DNA of 64,000 nucleotides from a virus, in the IMG/VR virus record IMGVR_UViG_3300048790_000078, positions 22,260 to 86,259 of that record. The stretch is one strand, 5' to 3'. Below, piece by piece: positions 24,099-32,763 of the stretch; positions within the stretch are counted from its first letter, which is position 1, and every line of letters begins with the position of its first letter. The notes under the pieces were generated by a model. That model was not told the DNA's origin, did no database searches, and saw only the letters and a list, made by a program, of their open reading frames with translations. The position numbers and the translations under genes were made by a program.

Positions 24099-24589
24099 AG
24101 ATGCTCTTGAAGTGCGTCTGCAGCAACGAATTCAGCGATGGATACGACTACGCCGTCGTGGACCTCGACCCGGACCTGGCCAACCTGCTCCTGCAACGGA
24201 TCGAGATGTTCCAGATGCTGACCGCTCACCCGGCGTTCTTTATCTCGTCGCCGGCTGCCGCCAATTCTCTGTATGAGATGCGCTTCCATGACTGCTCGGT
24301 CCAGTACCTCAACGATGAATGCACGATGACCGACGATGATTCGCCAACGGTCGATGATATCGATTTCGGCGAAAAGGAATTCACTCAACTGCCGGACGGC
24401 TTCGAGATCCGCGAGGACTGGCACGCCCGCTCCGAAGGTGACTACATGGTCATCCGCAATCAGGGTGTGACCGAACCACGCTTTGAAGTCTGCTGGGTCT
24501 GCCGCCCGAAACACACCTCGGACCATGTTGAGACGGCAGATCTCGACCTGGAAACCATCAAGATCGCAGCGAAAGGACAGAACCTGTGA
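24095..24589 (+). CDS. Hypothetical acidic protein (164 aa)
   Basis: N-terminus has KCVCSNEF and YDYAVVDLDPDLANLL; the middle has MRFHDCSVQYLND; C-terminus VCWVCRP. Acidic overall. ATGA and GTGA coupling to ligase and next gene. No family recognised. Confidence 0.6.
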   Translation: MKMLLKCVCSNEFSDGYDYAVVDLDPDLANLLLQRIEMFQMLTAHPAFFISSPAAANSLYEMRFHDCSVQYLNDECTMTDDDSPTVDDIDFGEKEFTQLPDGFEIREDWHARSEGDYMVIRNQGVTEPRFEVCWVCRPKHTSDHVETADLDLETIKIAAKGQNL

Positions 24590-25209
24590 AATTCCAACTG
24601 ACCGTCAACATCGATTCGGACCCGCTCAACCACGTCAACGACGTGCTCGGGGCCATGCACGAGGTCTCCATGGATCTCGAAGACCTGCGCGGCGAACCTC
24701 TGCCGCCAACCGGCACGGTCAAGTATCCGCTCGGCAAGGACCGCGCCACATGGACGTTCCGGGCGCCGCTGGCCGCTGGGTCGTCCTTCCCGCTTGACCA
24801 GCAGGCCATCTTCACCGCCAACGCCATGGACAACATGGCGACCGCACTTCGCGAACATGCCAACGACTTGCGGGCTAGTTCTCCTGGTGAGCCGAACTTC
24901 ACGGCGCGGGAAGCCTGTACGGTCCTCGCGGCACTGCGCTGCTTTCAGGAGATCGTTGCTGCGGCGAAGCCTGGCTTCAACAAAGACGTGATCTTCAATG
25001 CGTCGGCCGTCATCGCCATGGAGCACTTTGAAGACGCCGAACCTCTGACGCTCGACGAAATCGATTCGCTCTGCGAACGCATCAACGTGGAGTGGACAAG
25101 CCCGTTCGACCGCATCCGCCGATGCCTTAAATGCAATGAGACCTACCTGCTGCCGACCGATGGCGATCCTCACCGATGCCCGAAAGAGGACGCCGATGCC
25201 ACGGTATAG
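24586..25209 (+). CDS. Hypothetical protein with TANA motif and zinc tail (207 aa)
   Basis: GTG start (GTGA overlap). The middle holds DQQAIFTANAMDNMATALRE, a motif repeated in the distant gene at 53894. The C-terminus has CLKCNETY...HRCP, a zinc finger. Role unknown. Confidence 0.6.
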   Translation: MKFQLTVNIDSDPLNHVNDVLGAMHEVSMDLEDLRGEPLPPTGTVKYPLGKDRATWTFRAPLAAGSSFPLDQQAIFTANAMDNMATALREHANDLRASSPGEPNFTAREACTVLAALRCFQEIVAAAKPGFNKDVIFNASAVIAMEHFEDAEPLTLDEIDSLCERINVEWTSPFDRIRRCLKCNETYLLPTDGDPHRCPKEDADATV

Positions 25210-25465
25210 ACTCCTCTGGGAGATCGACATCGAAGCTGGCACGCCGGAGCAAGCTGCTCGCCAGGCTCTGGCCATACAGCGCGATCCGCAATCGACGGCC
25301 ACGGCGTTCACGGTCCGCATGGTCGGGCCTTGCCCAAGCTGCCATGCCATGGCTGTTCACAAAGCTAAATGCAACACGCTGGCGAAGCTGTTCGGCTCGG
25401 GAACCGATAACGAACTGGAGCTTGCACCATCGATTCCTGTGGAGGTTGCCGATGCCAAAGCGTGA
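25196..25465 (+). CDS. Small hypothetical protein (89 aa)
   Basis: YRLLWEIDIEAGTPEQAARQ AL-type start is typical of small alpha/beta phage proteins; a CPSCHAMAVHKAKC site follows. Overlaps the previous gene by 14 bp. Confidence 0.6.
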   Translation: MPRYRLLWEIDIEAGTPEQAARQALAIQRDPQSTATAFTVRMVGPCPSCHAMAVHKAKCNTLAKLFGSGTDNELELAPSIPVEVADAKA

Positions 25466-25673
25466 CCACACCCCGCACATCAACGGAGACCGAGCCCGCT
25501 GCGCCTGCACAAAGTGGCAAGGGCTGTTCCGCGGGCCGGATGAAGCTGCTGGCGTTTTCACCCTGCGCGCGTCCGATGCTCACCGGGAGCACGTCGAGCG
25601 CGCCCGCCAGATGGTCGAGCAAACGGAACTATTCGGCCAGCAACCGGACCTGTTCGGCCAGGAGGCTGCATGA
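25452..25673 (+). CDS. Small hypothetical protein with repeated LFGQ motif (73 aa)
   Basis: Basic N-terminus with CACTKW; the C-terminus has ELFGQQPDLFGQEAA, two QxxLFGQ-like motifs resembling sliding-clamp-binding peptides (QL-type). Clamp binding is an inference. Confidence 0.55.
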   Translation: MPKRDHTPHINGDRARCACTKWQGLFRGPDEAAGVFTLRASDAHREHVERARQMVEQTELFGQQPDLFGQEAA

Positions 25674-25909
25674 AAATGACACGTCGAAACCAGGCCCGGT
25701 TCGTCCGGGAGCTATGCGACAGTATTCGCCATAGCGTCATCGAACTGATCGGATCCGGCGCGATTCCCGACACATGGAATGGCGCTGAACTTCGGGTTCT
25801 GCTCGCCGGTAAGTTCGCGGAATCGGCCAGTATGGTTCCCGATCTGCTCGACAAGCGCACTGCGCGCCGCCGGCAGTTCGACAACGATGTTCTCACGAGG
25901 AACCTATGA
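25670..25909 (+). CDS. Helical hypothetical protein (79 aa)
   Basis: Likely all-alpha (RNQARFVRELCDSIRHSVIE, LAGKFAESASMVPDLLDKR). ATGA-coupled on both sides. Unrecognised. Confidence 0.6.
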   Translation: MKMTRRNQARFVRELCDSIRHSVIELIGSGAIPDTWNGAELRVLLAGKFAESASMVPDLLDKRTARRRQFDNDVLTRNL

Positions 25910-26208
25910 CGGACCTGCAACCCGAAGCGATTCGTGGTGGCACAACACCGGAAGACCTGCTCGTGCAGGCCTGCGCTGCCCAGCACTACTTCTGGGATCT
26001 GCTCGGGGCACTCGAAGACGCCTTGGGCGGAATTGAGATTTCTGCCGATCAGGATCTCGACAACGTGACCATCGAAAGCCTTATCGCAGCGGCGGACGAT
26101 GACGAAGAGGATGACGAACCTGCCGAAGAGTTCTGCGAGTGCGGACGTGCTCCGGCAGACTGCACCTATACTCTCGACAACCTGGTCCATGGAGACAGAA
26201 CGGAATGA
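25906..26208 (+). CDS. Acidic hypothetical protein (100 aa)
   Basis: Very acidic stretch AADDDEEDDEPAEEFCECG; upstream helix QACAAQHYFWDLLGALEDAL. The acidic tract could mimic DNA, but that is speculative. ATGA-coupled. Confidence 0.55.
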   Translation: MTDLQPEAIRGGTTPEDLLVQACAAQHYFWDLLGALEDALGGIEISADQDLDNVTIESLIAAADDDEEDDEPAEEFCECGRAPADCTYTLDNLVHGDRTE

Positions 26209-26411
26209 CGCCCCGCGAGGCTCTCCATGCGGCACTGAAGCGCGGCGGCAATGCCGACATCCTGGCTGCTGCCGCATACCACCTCGCAGTGGTCGACAAG
26301 CCCGGATTCGCAGAGCACGCCCGCAGCGTAGTTGGTTCCTCGGCCGCACAGTGGACGTTCGGCCTGTTCGTTCTGAAAGAAGAGGAGACAAATGCAACAG
26401 CAGCTTGTTGA
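26205..26411 (+). CDS. Small helical protein (68 aa)
   Basis: REALHAALKRGGNADILAAA and HLAVVDKPGFAEHARSV. Overlaps the clamp-loader start by 20 bp. Possibly a clamp-loader accessory subunit by position only. Confidence 0.55.
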   Translation: MTPREALHAALKRGGNADILAAAAYHLAVVDKPGFAEHARSVVGSSAAQWTFGLFVLKEEETNATAAC

Positions 26412-27183
26412 CAAGTACGCTCCGCGCCGTATCGGAGACTTCGTTGGGCTTGCAGCGCCGAAGGCGATGTTCTCGCGTCTGGTGGCCGATCCATACCAGT
26501 CATCCTGGTTGAGCCTGGGAAATCCTGGGGTCGGCAAAACGGCCATGTCATTCGCGGCGGCGCACGCGATGAAAGCGGCCATCCACCACGTCCCCGCCCG
26601 CCAGTGCGATCTCGAAGAGGTGGACCGCATCTGCCGGATGTGCGCGGGCTATCCCATGATCGGCGAACGCTGGGTCGTAATTATCGACGAAGCGGACGTG
26701 ATCACCGGGCCGGCGCAACTCGCCCTGCTCTCCGTCCTCGACGGCACGGCTGGCCTGAAGGACGTCGTCTTTCTCATGACTGCCAACTCGACGAAGCTCC
26801 TCCATGACCGCTTCCTTAGCCGAGTGCGGACACTCCACTTCAACGCGCCGTCAGACGATGAGGTCGCGGAGTTCCTTCAGCGGGTCTTCAAGGCGGAACG
26901 CGGCAAGGGCAGACCGGACTTCACCGCGATCGCCGCGGCCGCCCGGGGGAATGTCCGATCAGCGTTAATGACACTCGAAACTGAGCTTCTGGTTCCGGGC
27001 TCTTTCGTCCCACTTCCACCCGCACCTATCCCGATGGTTTCCGCGACTACATCCGCCGCCGGATCATCCAATAACCATGCGCAACCCAGTGAAATCACAG
27101 AGTTACAGCAGCGGCGCTCAGACGCAGCCAAAAGAGCATGGGCGAGCAGTCCGAAGCTGCAAGCGTTAAGAAAGCGAGCGTAA
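26392..27183 (+). CDS. Clamp-loader/RFC-type AAA+ ATPase (263 aa)
   Basis: VDKYAPRRIGDFVGLAAPK is the classic RFC/DnaX opening. Walker A is GNPGVGKT (about 43-50), Walker B VVIIDEAD, sensor I FLMTANSTK, SRC-like FLSRVRTLHF. It would load a sliding clamp. It is shorter than T4 gp44-type subunits: the collar domain is replaced by a Pro/Ser linker and QQRRSDAAKRAW tail, the same tail motif as in the 14140 protein. A homing HNH gene follows immediately. Confidence 0.8.
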   Translation: MQQQLVDKYAPRRIGDFVGLAAPKAMFSRLVADPYQSSWLSLGNPGVGKTAMSFAAAHAMKAAIHHVPARQCDLEEVDRICRMCAGYPMIGERWVVIIDEADVITGPAQLALLSVLDGTAGLKDVVFLMTANSTKLLHDRFLSRVRTLHFNAPSDDEVAEFLQRVFKAERGKGRPDFTAIAAAARGNVRSALMTLETELLVPGSFVPLPPAPIPMVSATTSAAGSSNNHAQPSEITELQQRRSDAAKRAWASSPKLQALRKRA

Positions 27184-27214
27184 AATCCAGAAATTCCCCG
27201 CCGAAATTGATACA

Positions 27215-27790
27215 ATGGCCCAATACACAATGAGGGTCATAAAACGCAACGAAGAATTTGTATACCAGGCCGTCATCAACGGAGACCTGGAGATCCGCGA
27301 AGACGGGACGATTTGGAGACTGAGAAAACGCAGCGGGCAGAAAACCGGCGGCGCTGTCAGTTATCCATGTAAGCCTGTACGTGCGGAAAGACCATTCGGG
27401 CCATACCTCCAGGTGCGCGCCATGATCGACGGCAAGCGCCTAAGCGCACTCGCTCACAGACTGGTTTACAAGCATTTCAAAGGACCGATACCTGAAGGCC
27501 TCACAATCAACCATGAGGACGGAAAGAAGCGCAATAACAGGCCGGATAACTTAGAAAAGGCAACAGATTCAGAGCAACAGATTCACGCCACTAGGGTATT
27601 AAAAGTAAGCCACGCCGCTCACCAAGACGGTCCTCAAAATTACATGTGCAAACTCACAACTGCACAAGTGGAAGAAATCAAACGCCGCCGCCTTGGCGGA
27701 GAAAAACTTAACTCTATTGCTGCGGACTTCGATGTCCGCTTCCAGCAAATCTCAAGAATCGCGCGCGGAGACAGGCGCGCTAAAGCATAA
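27215..27790 (+). CDS. HNH homing endonuclease, NUMOD-like (191 aa)
   Basis: HNH core LTINHEDGKKRNNRPDNLEK preceded by LAHRLVYKHFKG; the C-terminus has KLTTAQVEEIKRRRLGGEKL, a NUMOD/HTH-type DNA-binding segment. AT-richer codon use than neighbours suggests recent arrival. It separates the clamp-loader gene from the Gp37-like gene. Confidence 0.85.
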   Translation: MAQYTMRVIKRNEEFVYQAVINGDLEIREDGTIWRLRKRSGQKTGGAVSYPCKPVRAERPFGPYLQVRAMIDGKRLSALAHRLVYKHFKGPIPEGLTINHEDGKKRNNRPDNLEKATDSEQQIHATRVLKVSHAAHQDGPQNYMCKLTTAQVEEIKRRRLGGEKLNSIAADFDVRFQQISRIARGDRRAKA

Positions 27791-27804
27791 ACAGGAGAAC
27801 ATCA

Positions 27805-28779
27805 TTGCCGAACAAAACAATCATCGCGTGGGCCTCGTATACCGTGAATCCATCTCACGGATGTTCAAAGCCTGCCGCCGCTCCACTCGAAGCTATCCTC
27901 GATCTTAACGCCTTCGATACGACCCTCAAAGACCGCCTTTATCCGCACGGCATTCCGCTCAAATGGGGCAAGCCGGACACCAGCCTCGAATGTAGTAGAT
28001 GTTATGCAGAATTACTCAGCAACCGCCGCGGCTGGACTCCGAAGCCATGGCTCGAAGCGAACGCCGAAGAGAACCTGACGCTCCGGCCTGAACGCTTTCG
28101 GGAGTTCACCAAGGTAAAGGTGAAGGACGTCACGCTTCCACCATCGCAACGCGAGCGCTTCTTCGTGTGCAGCATGTCCGACGTGTTCCATAAACTCATC
28201 CCGGACGAACACATCCACCGCATGCTCGACGCCATGGCTGCCACACCGCACATCTACCAGGTGCTGACGAAGCGCCCTGAACGCGCCTACAACTTTCCGC
28301 ACTCTTGGCCGGCAAACATCTGGCTCGGCACCACCTGCGGGCACCCGATCACGAAATGGCGTCTCGAATACCTTCGCCGCTCACTGGCGAAGACCCGCTT
28401 CGTGAGCATGGAGCCGCTTCTCGATTCCATGCTGCCTCTCGACCTTACCGGAATCGACCAACTCATCATCGGCGGAGAATCCGGTGCCGGCTACCGCAAA
28501 ATGGAAATGTCCTGGGCCCGCGAGATGCGCGATCTGTGCGCGGAGACTAAGACTGCGTACTTCTATAAACAGGACGCGGCCTTCGTTACGGAGCGCCGAT
28601 GCTACCTCATGGAAACGGACGGGCGATGCCTCCAGTACCGGCAGTTCCCCGGCGAGCTCACCGCTCCGGTAGAAGTTCAGCCAGACAATGCTGCCTACCA
28701 TCGCACTCTGTTTCCGAACTGGAGACCAGGCGCCGCGCCCGCCGCGCAGCCGGCGGATCTCTTCCCGGTGCTGCCATGA
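27805..28779 (+). CDS. Phage Gp37/Gp68 family protein (DUF5131), 324 aa
   Basis: TTG start with AGGAG 9 bases upstream. Pattern WASYTVNPSHGCSK, CSRCYAE, VCSMSDVFHK, YQVLTKRPER, NIWLGTTCGHP, FVSMEPLL and IIGGESGAG is that of DUF5131. The family has a Cys cluster reminiscent of radical-SAM-like proteins; biochemical role not established. Confidence 0.85.
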   Translation: MPNKTIIAWASYTVNPSHGCSKPAAAPLEAILDLNAFDTTLKDRLYPHGIPLKWGKPDTSLECSRCYAELLSNRRGWTPKPWLEANAEENLTLRPERFREFTKVKVKDVTLPPSQRERFFVCSMSDVFHKLIPDEHIHRMLDAMAATPHIYQVLTKRPERAYNFPHSWPANIWLGTTCGHPITKWRLEYLRRSLAKTRFVSMEPLLDSMLPLDLTGIDQLIIGGESGAGYRKMEMSWAREMRDLCAETKTAYFYKQDAAFVTERRCYLMETDGRCLQYRQFPGELTAPVEVQPDNAAYHRTLFPNWRPGAAPAAQPADLFPVLP

Positions 28780-28892
28780 ACCGGGCCGAGCATCTTCAAT
28801 GGGCGAAAGACCGCGCCCTTGCCTACCTCCCGCACGATCCGGCCAACGCCTGGGCGTCATTCGCTTCCGACATCGAACCGGACGAACCATGA
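28776..28892 (+). CDS. 38-aa small protein
   Basis: ATGA overlaps at both ends. LQWAKDRALAYLPHDPANAW and AWASFASDIE resemble short phage proteins encoded next to DUF5131 genes. Unrecognised. Confidence 0.5.
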   Translation: MNRAEHLQWAKDRALAYLPHDPANAWASFASDIEPDEP

Positions 28893-29200
28893 ACGACGAA
28901 AGCGAAGTCTTCACCGAGCAACTGCAGGCCGCCCGGATCGCGCAGATGGCGGACTGGGTCCATGTTCTGCCGCGCGTCCCTGCCAGCGTCACAGGAATCG
29001 AAATGCTGGTCACCTACGATGACGCCGGGCAGATCAAAGTCAGCGTCGGCTTGGACCGGCGGGACGAATACCTGCACGCTGGCCTGCAAGACGAACCGGC
29101 GCCGCCGAAACCGCGAACGTACTGGATCGCCTCAGCGACCATGCTGGGCGCTGTCGTTCTCGGCACCGTTATCGGATTCTGGCTGGAACAGGTTTTGTAA
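28889..29200 (+). CDS. Tail-anchored membrane protein (103 aa)
   Basis: Soluble N-terminal 75 residues then one C-terminal hydrophobic helix (MLGAVVLGTVIGFWLEQVL). ATGA-coupled upstream. Could anchor a complex at the membrane. Confidence 0.6.
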   Translation: MNDESEVFTEQLQAARIAQMADWVHVLPRVPASVTGIEMLVTYDDAGQIKVSVGLDRRDEYLHAGLQDEPAPPKPRTYWIASATMLGAVVLGTVIGFWLEQVL

Positions 29201-29201
29201 C

Positions 29202-30023
29202 ATGGCCAAATCCGTCCATCCACCCGCTCCGCTCACCAGCCTGGCAAAACTCATTGAGTCCGTCAGCTACCGGCGGCACAACCATGAAGTGTTTTCGGAC
29301 TTCGTTGAGATGTCCGCGATCGCCATCAGCAATGCCGTGGACCTCGGCCAGCGCGAGAAGCGCGAAGCCGACTACATGCGCATCGTCAAGAAGTACGAAC
29401 CGCAGGAGATCGAGAAGTTTCCGGAGATGCTGGCCTCTCTGGTCACTGCGCTCGACGTTCACGAGGACGGCCTGTCGGACGTGCTCGGCAAGACCTATCA
29501 CGATCTGGAGCTTCACAACAAATGGGTCGGGCAATACTTCACCCCGTTAGAGATCTGCCGCATGATAGCGAAGATGACCATCGGCGACAACGGGCCCACG
29601 CTTCCCGAATGCGGTTACCTGACCGTCATGGAGCCAGCGGCGGGCAGCGGCGCCATGGTCCTTGCCTTCGCAGCGGAGATGAAGGCGGCGGGCCTCAACT
29701 ACCAGACCCAGCTTCACGTCACCGCCGTCGACGTCGATCTGAAGTGCTGCGCAATGACCTATATTCAACTCTCTCTATTGCATATCCCGGCCGTGATCGT
29801 CCACGGCAATTCGCTCAGCCTGGAAGAATGGAGTCGGTGGTACACGCCGGCTCACATCCTCAATCGGTGGGATTATAAGCTCCGCCGTAAGCGCGAGACT
29901 GACCCTCTAGCTACACTCCTGCCGAACGATGAAGGCATTGCGCCGAAATCGTTCAGCCTGCAGGAGGAACCGACAATCACGCTTCCCGTGGCTGACAAGC
30001 GCGGGCAGTTCTCACTGTTTTGA
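29202..30023 (+). CDS. N6-adenine DNA methyltransferase-like protein (273 aa)
   Basis: HNKWVGQYFTPLEICRMIAKM and MEPAAGSGAMVLAFA match the HsdM/N6-methylase motif X and motif I region. I do not see an NPPY motif IV; the corresponding place reads GNSLSLEEWSRWYTPAH. It may be a diverged or inactive MTase, or may use another catalytic loop. No restriction partner visible. Confidence 0.75.
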   Translation: MAKSVHPPAPLTSLAKLIESVSYRRHNHEVFSDFVEMSAIAISNAVDLGQREKREADYMRIVKKYEPQEIEKFPEMLASLVTALDVHEDGLSDVLGKTYHDLELHNKWVGQYFTPLEICRMIAKMTIGDNGPTLPECGYLTVMEPAAGSGAMVLAFAAEMKAAGLNYQTQLHVTAVDVDLKCCAMTYIQLSLLHIPAVIVHGNSLSLEEWSRWYTPAHILNRWDYKLRRKRETDPLATLLPNDEGIAPKSFSLQEEPTITLPVADKRGQFSLF

Positions 30024-30033
30024 AAGGACCACC

Positions 30034-30317
30034 ATGAAACGCCTCGCCGTTCTCTTCTTCTGGCCGTCGCGCTGCTGCTGGCCGCCCCGCGCTATCGCCA
30101 CACCTACCCGCGCAGCCGCGCTGTCACCCGCGAGTTCCAGCGTCTGAATCCGTGCCCGTCAACAGGCAAGAGGTACGGCGCATGCCCGGGCTATGTGAAA
30201 GACCACGTTCGCGCCCTGTGCAAAGGCGGATCCGATGCACCATGGCAAATGCAGTGGCAGTCAGTCGAACAAGCCAAGATTAAGGACCGCTGGGAGCGGA
30301 GCATTTGCCGCCGATGA
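30034..30317 (+). CDS. Secreted HNH-type nuclease, apparent frameshift
   Basis: ATG 30034 gives MKRLAVLFF, and the -1 frame then continues LLLAVALLLAAPRYRHTYPR and CPSTGKRYGACPGYVKDHV, ALCKGGSDAPWQMQWQS, AKIKDRWERSICRR, a known small HNH-like family (DH...GG...NMQWQ). The join lies in a TTCTTCT tract at about 30050-30058. Without the shift there is no good start codon for the conserved frame. Its end overlaps the convergent HNH gene. Confidence 0.6.
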
Positions 30318-30947
30318 ACGCCTGAGCGGTGGTCGCGATTGAACATTGGCAATTGACTGTTCGAGCGTGTAACCGCGCCGCCGATAATATCCGTGAAGCC
30401 GAAAGTAACCTAGATGGAGTCGATTGGCTAATTGCTTTAGCGTCATCGTCTCGCCGAGATAAGTGACAATCACGTTTTTGGAAGTGTTCTGCCCTTGCTC
30501 TTCCCTTGTTGCCCAGCGGACGTTTCCCGGCTCGTAATTGCCGTCTTTGTTTGGCCATCGATCTAGCGAATGTAGCGGCGTTGGCCGCTGGCCGACATAG
30601 GACAAGAAGGCCGTAAAGTTTTCCACCCATTCCTGACACATCGTTATTCCGCGTCCGCCGTAACGGTGATACTCGTTGTGCTTAGGATAGAAGCAGCGCT
30701 GTTTCGCCCCTGCCCAAGATTGATATTCCAATTGGTGCGTGTTCTTGATTGCATTCGGCCTCAAGGCCCCGCACGGTTGGCATGATCTGCTCTTCCCTGA
30801 GCGCAAATCGTTCGTGCCTACCTCCTTAACGGTTCCGCATTCGCACCTGCACAGCCATCGCACCCTCTTCTTCTGCGCTGTCCTCTCGATAACGAACCAC
30901 TTCCCGAACGTCTGCCCTGTTACGTCAATAAAGTTGTCTCTGCCCAT
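30261..30947 (-). CDS. HNH homing endonuclease (228 aa), inserted against the operon
   Basis: Cys-rich zinc N-terminus (CRCECGTVKE, CQPCG), then YRYGGRGITMCQEW-type and SLDRWPNKDGNYEPGNVRW core shared with the endonucleases at 42597 and 50288. It is the only minus-strand gene in the 14-33 kb rightward block and has AT-richer codon use. A mobile insertion. Confidence 0.85.
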   Translation of the reverse strand: MGRDNFIDVTGQTFGKWFVIERTAQKKRVRWLCRCECGTVKEVGTNDLRSGKSRSCQPCGALRPNAIKNTHQLEYQSWAGAKQRCFYPKHNEYHRYGGRGITMCQEWVENFTAFLSYVGQRPTPLHSLDRWPNKDGNYEPGNVRWATREEQGQNTSKNVIVTYLGETMTLKQLANRLHLGYFRLHGYYRRRGYTLEQSIANVQSRPPLRRSSAANAPLPAVLNLGLFD

Positions 30948-30954
30948 AGGAATG

Positions 30955-30964
30955 AGTATATACT
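30955..30964. promoter_or_regulatory. Palindromic operator candidate AGTATATACT
   Basis: A perfect 10-bp palindrome in the 32-bp gap between the divergent HNH gene and the ribbon-helix-helix gene, 15 bp before the latter's ATG. The size and symmetry fit a CopG/Arc-type operator for autoregulation. Confidence 0.45.
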
Positions 30965-30979
30965 AACCATACCGCATAT

Positions 30980-31147
30980 ATGCGAACAAAATTACTTATC
31001 TCTCTCGAAAAAGAACTCCTGGACCGGATCGAAGAGCACCGGTACAAAAACCGCATACCCAGCCGCGCTGAGGCGATGCGCTCGCTCATGGTGACAGCCC
31101 TCGACAAGGCTGCGCCGCCTCCAACAAAAAGGAAGGTCCGCAAATGA
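30980..31147 (+). CDS. Ribbon-helix-helix regulator, CopG-like (55 aa)
   Basis: MRTKLLISLEKELLDRIEEH is the beta-strand plus helix A, and NRIPSRAEAMRSLM the second helix of a CopG/MetJ-type fold; a basic tail follows. Such dimers bind palindromes in the major groove; one lies just upstream. ATGA-coupled to the next gene. Confidence 0.75.
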   Translation: MRTKLLISLEKELLDRIEEHRYKNRIPSRAEAMRSLMVTALDKAAPPPTKRKVRK

Positions 31148-31812
31148 AACGATCAGACCGCCGCTTTTATTACGAGACCCCGCAGCACCTCACAGATGCC
31201 GCGCTGTCCATCTGCGTAGAACTCGACCGGGAGTATCCGTACCTGGCCGAGTTCCACCTCGAAAACGACGGCACTTACCGGCTGTTCAGCCTGCACACCG
31301 TCAGCCGTTCAATCGCCAACACCGGCAAGGAGTATGTTGGCAAAACCGGCTGGGACGTGGCATGGATCGAGCGCGACGGAACCTACGCCTACCATCAGTC
31401 GAGCGGCGGCGGCGGGCTGCGTCACAAGGTCAGCGGGATCTACTGGCGGCATCCGGACATGCCGCACATGGTCCGCGAAGAGACGGCGACGTATTGCGAT
31501 AAGGCTTTCAGGAAGCGCAACAAGACCCGGCGTTTGCGGCGGATTCCGGATGACCTGCTGCGAGACCATTACGGGAGAGGCAAGTACGACTGCCTCATGG
31601 AAATGCTGGAAAGCACTGCCATCGACAGCGACGTGTATTATTGCGCGATCTGCGAACAGGACCTGCCGGATCGGCCGGAATCTCTCTGCCAGCATGTCTG
31701 GTGGTGCGACGAAACCGGTGCGCTTCGCGGGCCCGGCTCTGACGAATACACGGAACCATGCGAGGACGAAGACTGCTACGATTGCTCGCGCGCAAAGGAA
31801 CGGGCGGCATGA
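31144..31812 (+). CDS. Cys-rich hypothetical protein (222 aa)
   Basis: The C-terminus has CAICEQDLP, CQHVWWCDE and CEDEDCYDCS, a likely multi-zinc module. The N-terminal part is alpha/beta (ALSICVELDREYPYLAEFHL). ATGA-coupled on both sides. No family recognised. Confidence 0.6.
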   Translation: MKRSDRRFYYETPQHLTDAALSICVELDREYPYLAEFHLENDGTYRLFSLHTVSRSIANTGKEYVGKTGWDVAWIERDGTYAYHQSSGGGGLRHKVSGIYWRHPDMPHMVREETATYCDKAFRKRNKTRRLRRIPDDLLRDHYGRGKYDCLMEMLESTAIDSDVYYCAICEQDLPDRPESLCQHVWWCDETGALRGPGSDEYTEPCEDEDCYDCSRAKERAA

Positions 31813-32096
31813 GGAAGACTCCGCAAGCGCGCCGCTACAAATGCCGCAACGCTGGGTGCTCAAACCACTACGATGACATCATCGGCGGCGATACCGCATT
31901 CGGCAATCACAAGGCCGGCGCCGTCTGCATCCCGTGCCTGTACGCGGACCAGATGGTCAGCCACGGCCAGACCATCGAACAGGTCGAAGCCGTCCCTCTC
32001 CTGATGGCGCAATTCTCCGGGCTGTTGGCGAGGACAGGCTGGACGTGGGAGCATGTCAAAGAGTCCCACAAGCGAATGGCTGGAGCCGTCCAATGA
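31809..32096 (+). CDS. Zinc-site hypothetical protein (95 aa)
   Basis: CRNAGCSNHYDD and CIPCLYADQM give a four-Cys site; C-terminal helix. ATGA-coupled. Unrecognised. Confidence 0.6.
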   Translation: MRKTPQARRYKCRNAGCSNHYDDIIGGDTAFGNHKAGAVCIPCLYADQMVSHGQTIEQVEAVPLLMAQFSGLLARTGWTWEHVKESHKRMAGAVQ

Positions 32097-32560
32097 GCGC
32101 CGACCGTGTACCCGTCCCGATATTCTATGGCGACATCGGGAACGGCAAGATCAATCTCGGTGATGATCGCGCCTTTTTTTCAAACCTCCTGAAAGCCCTT
32201 GAAGGCAAAGAGATCGCCATCGCAATGTGGGAACGGTTCGACCCCGAAGATATCCTGCAACTCAGGGGATATTTTCATGGGTATGTTCTCCCCGCTATTG
32301 CCCTGGCCAGCGGGGAAAATAAAATCACGCCAGAGGTTTTGGATCGGGTGAAACGCGGGCTGAAAATTCTCTTCCTCACTGACCCGGCGACAGGCAAAGT
32401 CCCGAGCACGGAGAGCCTCAAGAAGGGCCAGTATTGGCAGTTCATTGAGAACTGTCGGCAGTACTCAGCTGAGACCCTGTGCCACTACATCGACGACCCG
32501 GACAGGGCGCGGCTCCAGCGTGCGGTCAACAGGCGGACGCCACCGGAGGTCGCATCGTGA
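32093..32560 (+). CDS. Hypothetical protein (155 aa)
   Basis: VPIFYGDIGNGKINLGDD, then a helical body (EDILQLRGYFHGYVLPAIAL, QYWQFIENCRQYSAETL). Compact globular look, no motif recognised. GTGA overlap with the next gene. Confidence 0.6.
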   Translation: MSADRVPVPIFYGDIGNGKINLGDDRAFFSNLLKALEGKEIAIAMWERFDPEDILQLRGYFHGYVLPAIALASGENKITPEVLDRVKRGLKILFLTDPATGKVPSTESLKKGQYWQFIENCRQYSAETLCHYIDDPDRARLQRAVNRRTPPEVAS

Positions 32561-32763
32561 AGGACTGCACGCCTCACGCCGACCCAATGGAGCTTTGGCG
32601 CAAAGGCGTTCCCTTGCGCGAGATTCCGATCTGCATCACCACGCCGATCTGCCAGCGGTGCCAGCGTTGCATCGTTCATTGCCTTTGTCCGCCGCCTGCC
32701 GAACGCGCGACCACTGACGAATGGAAGCGCAACGGCAGAGGCAATCTGGTGCTCAAGTCATGA
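32557..32763 (+). CDS. Small Cys-rich protein (68 aa)
   Basis: GTG start. CITTPICQRCQRCIVHCLCP packs six Cys and one His, probably a metal cluster or zinc knuckles. Unrecognised. Confidence 0.5.
   Translation: MKDCTPHADPMELWRKGVPLREIPICITTPICQRCQRCIVHCLCPPPAERATTDEWKRNGRGNLVLKS

Noticed and set aside
30034-30110. Programmed -1 frameshift in the secreted HNH gene
   Set aside because: No X-XXY-YYZ slippery heptamer or downstream structure stands out; an indel in the TTCTTCT tract is simpler.
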